Of a stretch of 64,000 nucleotides of DNA, positions 23,733-35,757 are shown in pieces. Origin of the DNA: Camellia lanceoleosa (Eukaryota; Streptophyta; Magnoliopsida; Ericales; Theaceae). Below the pieces are notes generated by a model. The model saw only the letters and a list, made by a program, of their open reading frames with translations, ran no database searches and was not told the origin of the DNA. Both the position numbers and the translations under genes were made by a program. The DNA is taken from the NCBI GenBank assembly GCA_025200525.1, contig JANUSC010000379.1, forward strand, positions 62,001-126,000, in the 5' to 3' direction. Positions within the stretch are counted from its first letter, which is position 1, and the number at the start of each line of letters is the position of its first letter.

Positions 23733-25021
23733 TGTTGGAAAATTTGAATTAAATTTATTCCAATGATTGTGTCTCTTGAATTGGAAAGGTGTCTCCTTTT
23801 GAAAGGTCACAACATTTCTGAAGAGTCACATAGAAGTCTACTTATTCCATCTCCCTCACTTCATTTTGAATAGAATTCGACTGTGTTTTCTTCAAACTTT
23901 GAGTTTATTCATCATATTTATGAGTCTGATTTTTCAATAAAGAGAGTGGATGCATAGCGAAGTTCGCTAGGCTTGCAATTGTGATACCCCTGTTCTGTAT
24001 TAAGCTAATTGGTCCCTAATACGAAGGTGATTATATGTTTTGATATGATTTTGTGTACCATTATATGAAAATATGTGGTTTTGAATTCCTATTTGTTCAT
24101 CGTAGGAATATCTGTTTGAATAATCTACTTTGGAAATTAAATTGGAGGCCTTATCGGCCACAGAACCCGAAATCGATTACGCCATTGTAATTGGCATAAT
24201 TTTTAGAGCCAATGGTGAAATTTAATTAAAAAATTGATTCGGGTCAGATTAAATTGAAGATTTAGTGCCCAATTATTTAATATTAATAATTTTGAGTTAG
24301 TGGGGCCATATAAGGGCCCTTATTACATTCAATTCCTCTCCTTATATCATTTTGGCTGAAGTTTAACTCTCTAGAAAAGAGAGAGTCGACTTTGAGAGAA
24401 AGGGGAGGCACCTTTGGGCATTTTGATTCAAGATTGTGGATTGGGAAGCTACACTCTAGAATTAACAAGAATTGGTGGAGATTAAATCTCCTAGGTGAGT
24501 GATCAACCCTTAATTCATGAATTTGTGTATGTAATAATGTAAATTCAAAGAGAATATTTGATCAAGAACATGAATGGTGTTGAGTATGATGAAATTGAAG
24601 TTTATATGCACATGCATGCATAGAATTGCCATGAAATTGCATAATCAAGCATGTAAGGAGTAGAATATGAGAAATTGGGTGTTGAATCATACATGCAAGT
24701 ATAGTTTGGTTGAGCTTCATGGTTATAAGCACCATTTGTACCAATTGTAATAGATATGGAGTCAAGGATTGGCATGCATGCATGATTGATGAAGATATGA
24801 AGTTGGAATGCATGAATTAATTATGTTGGAAATGAATTTGAGTCAAAATAGGCTATGCATGTAAGTAATTCTTGGGATTGAGCTTCATTATGTTGTAAAT
24901 TGGGGTTTATGCCATGTTAGTGTATGTTTCTATGATATTTGAGCCGAAATCATGCATCTTGAACCTTTGAATTTCGAGTTGAAGCTCAAGAACACATTCT
25001 GGAAATTCCAGAATGTTGACT

Positions 25022-25245
25022 CCCGCTCGAGCGGGGGAAGTGTCGCTCGAGCGGATAATTCGAGCTCCCAGCATTTTTGGTAGACATGGCTCCCGGCCGA
25101 AGGATTTGACGCCGGCGGGAGCTATGTAGACATGCAATCCGCTCGAGCGGCATAGTCCACGCTCGAGCGGGGATTTGAGGTAACCAGCACTTTTGCAGGC
25201 TTAAGGGTCCGCTCGAGTGGGGAAGTACACGCTCGAGCGAGGACT
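25022..25245. repeat. CGCTCGAGCGG palindrome repeats within the solo LTR
   Basis: At least six copies of the self-complementary core CTCGAG, mostly as CGCTCGAGCGG, lie in a locally GC-richer stretch. They are separated by 15-40 bp, with repeated words such as GGGGAAGT(A/G). Each core contains the palindrome GCTCGAGC. Confidence 0.8.
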
Positions 25246-25559
25246 CTGTTTTGCTGAAATTTTGTTTATGCATTATGTGTTCTGTTTTCCGTTCCCTTTC
25301 ACTTCAAAGCACTCTTAGGCATGCATTGAGCATTGTAATTGAATTAAAGAGATAAGAATGAAGCCTAAAGAGAAATATGTGAACTAAAGAACGGATTGAA
25401 TTAATTGTGACCCATATGTGTTATGTGATATGTAGGGTCAAACTCCAGGGCAAATCCACAAGCCGATCACTGTGAGTAATATCTGACATATGTTATTGTC
25501 CAATTGCTACTTCTATGTAAGTTTTGTAAATTTCATTAATTTGAATGGTGGACACAGTT

Positions 25560-26060
25560 TGATAGGAAAGGCCTATGAGCCAGTTTGATATGACGAGTTT
25601 GAAAGGCTTAAATGCCAGTTTGAAATGAAAGTTTGAAAGGTCGAAAGACCAGTTTGACATGAAAGTGTATAAAGGTCGAAAGACCAGTTTGACACGAAAG
25701 TGTATATGGGCCGAAGGCCGTTTGACACGAAAGTGTATATGGGCCGAAGGCCGATTAATAAAATGTGGGCCAGAGGCCGTTTGATAAAATGTGGGCCGAA
25801 GGCTGATTGATAAAATGTGGGCCGAAGGCCAATTGATAAAATGTGGGCCAGAGGCCATTTGATAAAATGTGGGCCAGAGGCCGTTTGATAAAATGTGGGC
25901 CAGAGGCCGTTTGATAAAATGTGGGCCGAAGGCCGATTGATGAAGTGTGGGCCAGAGACCGTTTGATATAAATGTGGGCCGAAGGCCGATTGACATAGAC
26001 GATTGGGCCAAAGGCCGATGGACATGAATGAATTGGGCCCGAGGCCGTATGATATGTTTG
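25560..26060. repeat. Tandem 22-25 bp repeat (GTGGGCCGAAGGCCGATTGA type) within the solo LTR
   Basis: About 15 units alternate GGGCCGAAGGCC and GGGCCAGAGGCC with spacers such as GATTGATAAAAT. It is a minisatellite within LTR sequence. The long open frames on the minus strand here arise from the repeat and are not genes. Confidence 0.85.
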
Positions 26061-27737
26061 GAACCTCAGTTACTTAGCTTACATATGTCTATGTATGTAT
26101 GTATTAGTTAGAAATGCAAATTGGGCCCAAGGTCGTTTGATGTATATTGTTCCAATGTATATTCTTTATTTGATATTATTCGCTGGGCTTTCGCTCACGC
26201 TCATTCATGTGTTTGTAGGTGAGCCAAGAGAGGTCCAGACCACCTCGGGAAGTCAGTTTGGAACAACTAAGGTTTTGAGGAGTCAGCCCTTGCGTCTCAC
26301 GCACGAGACACGTCTTCGCCCTTTTGTTACGTATTTATATTTTGTCAGGTTGGCGAAGTCTTTGAATGTGTTTGTATGTAGTTTTGTTTGGCCGACTTAG
26401 ATTTGAGTGATCCTGTTTGTACAGAATTTTATGTTATTGCATTTTCTGACGTGAGTTATTATCATATGTATGTAATGATGTGCATATAAGTACGGCTCTA
26501 TGGACAAAGTTTCAAATTGCTTCCGTTTGGCCCCCATGAACTCTGTTAAAATACGTTTGGTTTAGTTTGAGGCTGTAGGTAATCTCATGATTACTGGCCG
26601 GTTATGTCCCTAATCCACGGGGGCGGGTTCGGGTCATGACAGCAATAGTAGTGCTACTAGTACAAGACATTGATTATTGTATCCTGGGAGATAGACGTCC
26701 ATTGAATTCTGAGCACCGGTGGAAGGACGAATTTGTCTTAAAGAAAAAGTGTCACACACTCGACTCGATCAGGTTTTATCTATTTATGTACTGTAAGTTT
26801 TGTTACGTTATTATGTCAATTTATTTCAGTTTTGGTTTTGCCCAAAAAACGTTTACATATTTTTAAATTATATTTTTCATATAGTTTGGTAGTATTTTTC
26901 TAACAATCTTAAGACAGATTTGGTCCTGTTTATAGTTTTTGGGAAAATATAATTAATTTATTATTTAATCTGTTTACAGTTTCTTTGTGTACAGATTCTG
27001 TGATACAGATTAAGTATTTTTTGGTTAAAAATTAATTTTTTGCAATTCGTTTTCTTGCATATTGTGTTTCTTGTTTACAGTAACACTCTTAGTATTGTTT
27101 ATTGTTATTATTCATTAGTAATAGAATCCAAAAATGTTCATGATTTTACCCGAAATTGTGTTTTAGTAAAATTCTATTACTTATTTATCTTTTGCATTAC
27201 ACTGTTTTTTACAATGATGGTTACAAATTATTTGTTATTGTATGTGTTTGGGTGATTATACTATGCAATTATATTATATAGATTTCATATTATTTTATAT
27301 AATCAAAACTGCTTGATTAAACAAAATTGAAACCGTTATTAAATAGGATCCGATTATTATTGAAAGGTTTGTATACCATACATATTTGTTTAGATACAAC
27401 AAAACAAATTTGGAGTTATTCAGATTTTGAGAAACTGAATGCATTTTTCTGAATATGGTTTTTTTTTTTTTTAAAAAAGAAACTACTGTTTTTGGTAAGT
27501 GGTTGATTTTGTTGTCAAACATTGAATCAATAGATTTATTTTACTAGTTTGAGAATCGTCTTGTTCGTCTTTGTAAAAGCAAATTTCTTTTGTTTCTTTA
27601 CCCAATCTTTGATTGACTTGACTTCTTCTTTGTCCTTTTTCATTTTAAACTACTAATCTCTTCTAGGGCAGTGTTGCTGTACGTCGTTGGTGGAGCGGTA
27701 TCGCAGTCAAGAAGAGAGAGAGGTCCGCTGGGTAAAG

Positions 27738-27881
27738 GGTTCGACCCATTTAGGCACTTTTTATATGAATACATTGATCAACATGTATTGCAAGTTTGGA
27801 AAAATCAAACCTGCCCAGTACTTGTTTAATAGAATGCCTGCGAGTGATGGAGTTTCTTGGAACACCGTGGTGTTCGGGTAA
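27738..27881 (+). pseudogene. Pentatricopeptide-repeat (PPR) gene fragment
   Basis: The plus strand encodes NTLINMYCKFGKIKPAQYLF, then NRMPASDGVSWNTVVFG and a stop. This is a typical PPR helix pair of the plant PLS class (NTLINMYCKxG..xxARxLFDRMPxxxxVSWNT). PPR proteins normally bind organelle RNA. Only about 1.3 repeats remain, without start or targeting peptide, inside the interior of the outer LTR element. It is best read as a captured or stranded gene fragment. Confidence 0.8.
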
Positions 27882-29479
27882 GTTCGATTGGGTTTATACC
27901 CAAATACAGTTAGTTTGTTTCCCAAATGTACAGTTAGTTTGTTTGTAAACGGTTTTTGTTACTGTGCTAAAACAGTTTATTTAACAATTTTTTTTTTTTT
28001 TAAAACCGTGCTGGAAAGAGTTGTTTTTCAAACTATTTTTTATTTATTTTCTTATTCTGGAAATTGTTAAACTGGTTTTGAACAGTTTATTTTTTTGGTT
28101 TTTCCATTTCTAAATTTAAACTGTTTTTTTATATTTCTAGTTTTGGAAATTTTAGTTTAAATTTGTTTTCAGATTTTCAGTTCTAGAATTGTTTTTAGAA
28201 ACTGTTTTTAACAGTTTTGACTGGTTTTCAGTGTTGGAAATTTTCATTTATTTGTGTCCATGCCTACATATGTTATAGAGTAGATAATTAATGTTTATTT
28301 CTTTGTGATATGATGTCTTTAATTGATATATTTGATATATCGATTTGGTATGTGGTGTATTATAAATGTGTACGAGCACGAAATAATCTTCTCGTATAAT
28401 CCTGTTGATCAAGTTTGCGCTCCTCCAAACGTCGTCGCTTTACTTCCTGAAAACACAAACGTGAGCTAGCCGGCGGGTGTGTGCCGAATACCTCTCTGAT
28501 GCCTAAGTTAGCAAATAGACAATAGACACAAAAGCTCTGTGTATTCTAAAGTAAGAATTGGGATACCTGTACATAGGTCTGTCATAAGCTTTTATAGATT
28601 CTGCCTAGCACAATCCTAGTAGGATTCCAACTCTCCTTATAAGAGTCCTCCTAGGAATCACACACCCTACTCACTACCAACCAAGTGAGATGGTTTGCAC
28701 AATCCTAGTAGGACTCTACTCTCCTTAGCAGAGTCCTCCTAGGAGTCTCATGCCCAAGGATGATGTTTATCCTTAAAATACCCTCATCACTGCAAGCCAA
28801 GTGAGATGGCTACTCCCTCATGCTCGGTTATACATTCCTGACCGAGCTGCTTTATCTCGGTCCCTTACCACTCGGACCGTGTGATCGGAAGCCGATCTAT
28901 CAAATGCCACCCTGCCGAGCTATACATAGCTCGGCCCTCATCATTGATGTTACCTTGGTTTGCCACAGAACTTCCTTTAAACACCTAGGTCCAAGCCTTA
29001 GTGTCACAGCAGACCAGCCTGGCCCAAGACCGAGCTATCAGCCCCTATTCCGGCCCATAGCCCGGCTCTTAGTGCAGCCTAATATTCAGAAACAATGTTT
29101 CCTAGCTCGGCCCAATTTGGCTATACAAATTACCCTCTTAATTGCCCCTTAATTCCATCTGTGAAGCATGATTGGGATTACTTTTCTCTAGCCGAGCTAA
29201 AAACGCTCAACTCTGCCGAACTAGAGAAGTTGTTCGGTCTCACAACTCATTCAGTCCCAACAAGTCTTGTCAGTTGCTCAGCACATCATTCCACTAATCT
29301 AGCATGTCTGATACAACGTTACCCCTAGTGTCCCCATTAGCCCCGTTCTCCTGTTATAGCCGTCATGCCAAAAATTTGAATAGCCCTGTTTTTTTGCCTT
29401 TAACGTATATATCTTTCGAGTTTGCAATTGTACGGCGAGTCGTTCTTTTTGTGTCTCGCCGAGCAGACTAACTCGATTT

Positions 29480-30225
29480 ACACTAACCCTGCTAACCTGC
29501 TTTGGCCGAGATAACCATCTCGGTCCAAGAATTTAAAAATTTGTTGGTCAAACCTACCAACCTGCTTTGGCTGAGATATGCATTTCAGTTGAAGAATCCA
29601 AAAAATTTTGTTGGTCAAACCTGCCAACCTTCTTGAGCCGTGATCCTTATCTCGGCTAAAGAATAAAAAAGTTATTGGTCAAACCTGCCAACCTTCCTGA
29701 GCCTAGATCCTTATCTCGGCTAGAGGAAGAAAAAAGTGTTGGTCAAACCTGCTAACCTTCTTCAGCCTTGATCCTTATCTCGGCTGAAGAACAGGATATG
29801 TTTGGCCCAACCTGCCAAACTTCCGTCAACCTAGATCGTTATCTCGACTGATGGACTAGATGTTGGTCAAACCTGCTAACTTTCTTCAGCCTTGATCCTT
29901 ATCTCGGCTTAAGAACAAGATATGTTTGGCCCAACCTGCCAAACCTCCGTCAGCCTAGATCCTTATCTCTGCTAATGGACTAGATGTTGGTCAAACCTGC
30001 TAACCTTCTTCAGCCTTGATCCTTATCTCAGCTGAAGAACATGATATGTTTGGCCTAACCTGCCAAACCTCTGTTAGCCTAGATCCTTATCTCGGATAAA
30101 GAATAAAAAAAGTGTTGGTCAAACCTGCCAACCTTTTTTATTGGCCCCCAGTCAGGCAAAGACTTGTTAGAAAGAGTTGGTCAAACCTGCCAACCCACTT
30201 TGCCCCTAGTTAGGCAAAGATTTTT
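29480..30225. repeat. About 60-bp minisatellite in the Gypsy remnant
   Basis: Roughly a dozen units share TTGGTCAAACCTGCCAACCTT and a following GATCCTTATCTCGGCT. Some units have diverged to TTGGCCCAACCTGCCAAAC. The run ends next to the gag relic. No unit is coding. Confidence 0.8.
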
Positions 30226-30239
30226 TACTTAGTTGGTCC

Positions 30240-30634
30240 TTCTTGTCGACCGTGTTAACTTTTGTCGAAGGTGTTCTGTTCGACATCGCTGTTTGTATCG
30301 GACTCTGCCTTGGTGCGCATCCTATCTTCCTCTACCAAGATGTGTTGGTGCACTCTCTCCATCAGGGCTTCCATAGTAAAAGGCGGCGTCATTGTCAATG
30401 AATCCCTCAACTTATGACCCACTGGCAGACCCCACTTGTACTGTGCAATAGCTAGGTTTGCGGGGCAATTTCCAATCTAATTAAAAGTCTCCCTATATCG
30501 GTTATTGTAAGATTTTAGTGTTTCTTTCTTGCCCATGTCGATAGAGAGCAGCTGGTTTATCTCCACCAGTGTCTTGGTGTTTGTTTTAAACCTGGTAACA
30601 AACGCATTCGCTAGTTATGCCCATGAAGCTATGC
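30240..30634 (-). pseudogene. Gypsy gag relic
   Basis: The minus strand can be read as fragments of a retrotransposon gag domain, for example LVEINQLLSIDMGKKETLKS, then CPANLAIAQYKWGLP and LRDSLTMTPPFTMEALMERV. Stop codons interrupt it and both ends are cut, the right one abruptly at the LTR-like repeat. Gag forms the virus-like particle of the element. This copy is not functional. Confidence 0.75.
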
Positions 30635-30773
30635 TACCAACCAAGTGAGATGGTTTGCACAATCCTAGTAGGACTCTACTCTCCTTATCAGAGTCCTCCT
30701 AGGAGTCTCATGCCCAAGGATGATGTTTATCCTTAAACTACCCTCATCACTGCAAGCCAAGTGATATGGCTAC

Positions 30774-33700
30774 TGTAGACGTCCCCGAACGTCCCGGGAG
30801 GGAAATCTCCCGTTTTGTTCATTTAGGCTCACTACAGTTCAGGACTCAATGTCACAGTCCTGTATCTAATCTCGCAGAGTGCAATGCAAGACCGATGAAT
30901 CATCAAAGAGTCCAAATCCGGCAAATCATTTTTGAAAACAGATTTTTTTTTGAAAGAAGTGCCAAACATGGACTGCTTTGCCAGACACAGAGTCGCCACC
31001 TAAATATTTTGTTTTGGGAAAATTTAGAAAACCCTGACTCGTTGCCTAAGGCCACGTGTCCGTCATCACCAAAGTTGCCTCGGTTCGGGAACTTGGGTAC
31101 GATTGGGGAAGGTCACTTCGTGAGCACCCCGCTCGCCCGATCAAAAATCGGCCTCTACTAACCATGATATCAAGTTTTGAAAATATTATGTGTTTTTATT
31201 CCAGTTATTAGCCTAGATTTACTATGTGATGCGCACAGCATACAAGTATAGATTGGATCGCTTGAATTGGAACAAAACATCTCATGTTTGTTTTGAAAAC
31301 GGTCTGCTACTCGCAAGTAGGCTAAAATGTGGATTTGCCACCCTCAGGTGGGCTTAGAAAATATGATGATTTGCCACTCTCAAGTGGGTTTAAAACTCAC
31401 AGTCAATGCATTATTCCAATTCAGATAATCTAACCTTCACCCATAGGCATTCAATCAGATATATCACATAAGCACATAGCCTCATGGTAAGCATGCTATC
31501 ATGGCAGTCACTCACATGCATGCAAGGATGCTAAAGCGTAAATACTTACCGATTACTCCAAGCCAAAACAGAAGCTGTGTTAGAAATCCATGCATGATTT
31601 TAACTATACAGAAATGCCTAATGCAACACATGCAAGAATGCAACTACAATAGGCTTGGCTATTCTAAGATGGCATATGATGATGCTACAGCTAACACGTA
31701 TTCAACTCGGAATTGAAATACGATGCAGTTAGTATGATGCGCCGAGCCCGGTGCATGCAATACAGATGAATGAATGCAAACATGCGAGCATAAGTATGCT
31801 AATTGAAACATGCCCTAATCTAACCATCATAAGCTGGTAAATAAAAGGGAGAAAGACGTGGGGTTGGAAGACATACATCACACACACGCACACTTATTAC
31901 AACATTGCCCTCGCTCGGAGGGTCCGAATAAATAATATACAGTCCGAAAGTAATACAGTCCGAATGAATAACGAATTACAATTAATTATTACACAACCAC
32001 TAACTAATTAACAAATTAGCTAAGTAAGCAAATAAATTAAATGAATGTGACTGCCTCGGCTCTGTTTTGGATGATAATGGATGCATGCATGCTCGATGCG
32101 CTTTGTTGGTAAATTCTATCACAATGCCTCGTCTCGTCTTTGTTTGCAGCTGATTTCAGAAACTTACACAAAGCTCCAGAAGGCTGAAACTCCACCTTGG
32201 GAAAGCCACCGACCAGGTATTGGCTTGGAAAACCCTTGCCGACCACCCCTTAAGGTGGAAACCAAAAAAGGTGGTCGGCCTGCCAGGAAACCTGGTCGGC
32301 CGACCACTTTTTGCCCCTGGACTTTGGTTTTTCTGCAACAAAGGCAAGAAGGAGAGAAAGCAAGGTATTTTCAACATATGTGTGCGCGACCACTCCTCCC
32401 CGTCCTTGCACAAGCTCTAGAGAGTGTGGCCCTCGGTCCTCGGGCCATCAACCACGTATCTCAATGCATGATGGCCGAGGAGTCGAATTGCACGTTTTAA
32501 TGTGACATGAATGCACAAATACACATTTAAGGCCTAAACTCCATCATGGGAAGTCCGAAATGTTGGCGACCGAGAATCGAGGCGCGTTTCGTCACTTGGA
32601 GGTCCCTCGTTTCCCGTGCTTGGACTAACTCCTATCCCAAACATAATGCAAATGAGATGGCATGCACAATGCGACTAACATACAACCTAGCATACACAAT
32701 GCTATGAAATGGCATACACAATGCTCGATATAACATGGATACACAATGCTCTAACATGCAACCTAGCATACACAATGCTATGAATTGAAATGGCATACAC
32801 AATGCACGATGGACTTACACCAACATGAGTGGACCTTAGCCACACTCACATCAGTAGCCATTAGATGAAAATGAGACAACCGAATGCGTGCACACATGCA
32901 CGCATACCGAGGACCGAACTTAAGGCATAAAATGCCACTCTACCAAAGCATGGCAAGGGATGCAAGATGGCATACAATAGCATAAATCACAGCTCTGAAA
33001 CAGTATGCAAAGTGGTCCCAAAACATGGAAATATGACATCCAATGCATGAAATAAGCCTCGAAACTCAAAACTAGGCACATGTATTGAACCACAAGTATA
33101 CAAAGCAAGCATTATTTGATCATGAAGTCTAAAGACAGAGCCAAGGTAGTCCCAAAACATGCACATTTCTAGTTTAAAGTATAGCCAAAAGATGCTAACA
33201 TGATGGACTAAAATAGCATGCAACATTGGCTAGCAAGCATGGTTTACATGGCATGTATATGAAGCGTATGAGAACTCATCAAACCAGCCAAAAATAGTGA
33301 ATAAAACATGCCAAAATATGACCAAATAATCACTGAAATGCAGCCAATGCATGCAAAAATGAGGGGCTTCTTTGGAGGGTCATGCAAGGGGTTGTTAAGC
33401 ACATACAAGATAGACACTTAGCATGGCAAAAAAAACTCTGGAAATCAAATATGATAGCCCTAAAACTTACCAAATTGGCCTTGAAATGGGTCTAGGAAAC
33501 ATGCAAAGAAAGGCTCCTTTGAAAGGCCTTGAATGTGATTGCTCTACACATGCATTATAGACATAAAATATGGCCAAAAGGGCCTTGGACAGAGCCAAGG
33601 CAGACCTCAAAACTCATAGAATGAGGCATGAAACATGACTTCAATGCATGCAAAATAGAGTCCCTTTGGAAGGCCCAAAAGACCACCAAACAAGACAAGG

Positions 33701-35415
33701 AGAGAGGGGGTCACCCCTCCTCTAATTTTGGCCCTAAAAAATACATCTAAGCCACTGAAAATCCACTGGATTTCAGTGGCTAAGGGGCCAAACCATGGCC
33801 AATGCAAGTGCTCTAATGCATAGCCCTAATCATGAAGAGATGAAGCATGCATAGGGGGAAGATGACCCCAAAAAGAAAAGAGACCTTAACCAAACTTGAA
33901 GAGGAGATTAAAACAAGATCTTTTTCAGTTTATGACAAATCTCAAAAATGTTCACAAGTAGGACTAAGATATGATGCAAAATAGGCCTACAAAGAGGGAT
34001 AAAGCATATAAGGATGTAGGAGACCTCAAACAGAAAAGTGTCCTTATACAATCTTCAAGAGGAGCTCAAAATATGACACTTTTCATTTTATGACAAAGTC
34101 CAAAAATACTTTCAAGTATGGCAAAAATAAGGAGCAAAATGAAGACCAAAAGAGGGAAAGAGTATGTTACCCTTGTAGCCAAGAACTCCAGCAGCAAAAG
34201 GGGTCCAAACTCTGAGCTAAAACCAGATTTTGGAGCTCAAAATGATCCTCAAAGAACCTCAGCCCAATGGTAGTTGAGTTTGATCAAGGGTGCCTAGGCA
34301 AAGAAGAGGTATATCTCCAAGTATAGCTCTTGCTATGCACACCAAGGCAAGAGAAGGAGAGAGAGGCTGAGATTTGGCTCTGGAATTTCTAGAGAGAGAG
34401 GGGTTTTTTTAGAGTGAGAAGCTCCCAAAACTTGCTTAGGAAGATTGTGTTTGAAAAATGAGAGATATAACTCATATATGGCAAAACCTCAGAGTTGGCT
34501 CGAAAATATCTCATTTAAGGACAGCTGGAGGTTGTGGAAGATAGCTAAAAGGAGAATATCTATCAATTTTGGGCTTTCTGGGCATAAGTGGTCGGCCGAC
34601 CACCTTTTATGGTCGGCCTGCTACTTTTTCTGGTTTTTCAGGACAAAAAATGGGTCTGTTGGAAAGAAAGGTGGTCGGGCAGTGATTAGGAAGTCCAAAG
34701 GTGGTCGGCCAGGTGTCCAAATTGAATCCCTGGAAGTTAGTTTTCCAATGGCGCAAACCTTGCATTAAAATTCCTCCTGTGCAAAAAGTTATGCCTGTTT
34801 TGGTGAAGCCGCGCAGATTCGGTCCAACTGGAGTGATGCCCTACTTCAATCAACCATATCTCCCCCATCTGGAATCGGCTTTAGGAGATTCTTGAGTGCA
34901 AAATGAAGCCCCGGAAGTAAGCTTTCCAACGGTGGTGACCTCATAGCTTGATTCCAAGTATGCAAATGAATAGGCCCGATTTGGCGAGGACTACTCGACT
35001 CTCTCTTAACAGTTCATGCCCATTTTCTCCCCCAACTGGGTTTCTTCCCTCTTCTCTTCTTTTCTTCAACTCCAAACCCCTAAGTAAGGTGTTTTGAAAG
35101 ATTTTTCAAAGATTTCATCTCTCTTTCATTCATTTCCACTCTGTCCTAACTCAGTTTACCGAAAAGCGCAACATTTGACAAAATGCGAGCCTCGGAACAT
35201 CGTAAAAACTTTATTTCAAAAACGTTTTGAAAGAGAGGGTTTTAAGTCTAAAATATTTTGATCAAGATCATTTTGGTCCAAAAAGGGGTATGAAGTTGAG
35301 ATTTGATTCTCTCCTTGCCGAAGAAACTGAACTTTTTCCCTGCACACCTTTCTCCACCATATAAACCATCAGTCGCGTTCAAGTCTTAAGGGTGGTAAAA
35401 AATGGGGTGTCTACA
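30774..35415. mobile_element. 4.64-kb solo LTR, innermost element of the nest
   Basis: It runs from TGTAGACGTCCCC to GGGGTGTCTACA, near-perfect inverted ends. The perfect 5-bp duplication GCTAC flanks it (30769-30773 and 35416-35420). The sister repeat at about 28,818 reads GGCTACTCCCTC straight through. I see no internal second LTR, primer-binding site or polyprotein, so it is best called a solo LTR. Its length and the word CAGAGTCGCCACC recall the very long LTRs of Tat/Ogre Gypsy elements, which is a family guess. It contains the palindrome GGTCGGCCGACCA at about 32,300 and 34,590. Confidence 0.85.
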
Positions 35416-35757
35416 GCTACTCCCTCATGCTCGGTTATACATTCCTGACTGAGCTGCCTTATCTCGGTCCCATGCCACTCGGACCGTGTGATCGGAAGCC
35501 GATCTATCGAATGCCACCTTGCCGAGCTATACATAGCTCGGCCCTCGTCATTAATGTTACCTCGGTTTGCCACAGAACTTTCTTTAAACAGCTAGGTCGA
35601 AGCCTTAGTATCACAGCTGACCAGCCTGGCCCAAGATCGAGATATCAGCCCTTATTCTGGCCCATAGCTCGGCTCTTAGTGCGGCCTAATATTCAGAAAC
35701 AATGTTTTCTAGCTCGGCCCAATTTGGCTATACAAATTACCCTCTCAAAATGGATGT

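Larger units (their letters stand above)
23980..26641. mobile_element. 2.66-kb solo LTR, Gypsy-type, inserted in the left LTR of the outer element
   Basis: The sequence starts TGTGATACCCC and ends GGGTCATGACA. It is flanked by a perfect 5-bp duplication GCAAT (23975-23979 and 26642-26646). The right LTR of the outer element (37,575) is continuous across the same point. The TGTGATACCCC start and GTCATGACA end are familiar from plant Ty3/Gypsy LTRs. There is no second LTR, internal region or coding domain, so this is a solo LTR left by recombination. Confidence 0.9.
28402..35757 (-). mobile_element. Rearranged Gypsy-type retrotransposon remnant, nested in the outer element
   Basis: It begins TGTTGATCAAGTTTGCG at 28402. 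Direct repeats link 28,675-29,133 with 30,635-30,773 plus 35,416-35,757 (shared AAGTGAGATGGTTTGCAC and CTCGGCCCAATTTGGC). They behave as two copies of LTR sequence, the right one truncated at both ends. A gag relic lies between them on the minus strand. No pol domain is readable. The left and right 5-bp flanks do not match, so deletions have removed original ends. Confidence 0.6.

Noticed and set aside
25493..26025. Two long minus-strand open frames (172 and 150 codons) with repeated GLWPTFYQ-like peptides
   Set aside because: They are translations of the 22-25 bp minisatellite in a solo LTR. A repeat unit without stops gives open frames in several registers.
30766..31161. Plus-strand open frame of 131 codons near the start of the 4.64-kb LTR
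   Set aside because: It begins in the older Gypsy repeat and crosses the insertion border into LTR sequence, so it cannot be an ancestral gene.
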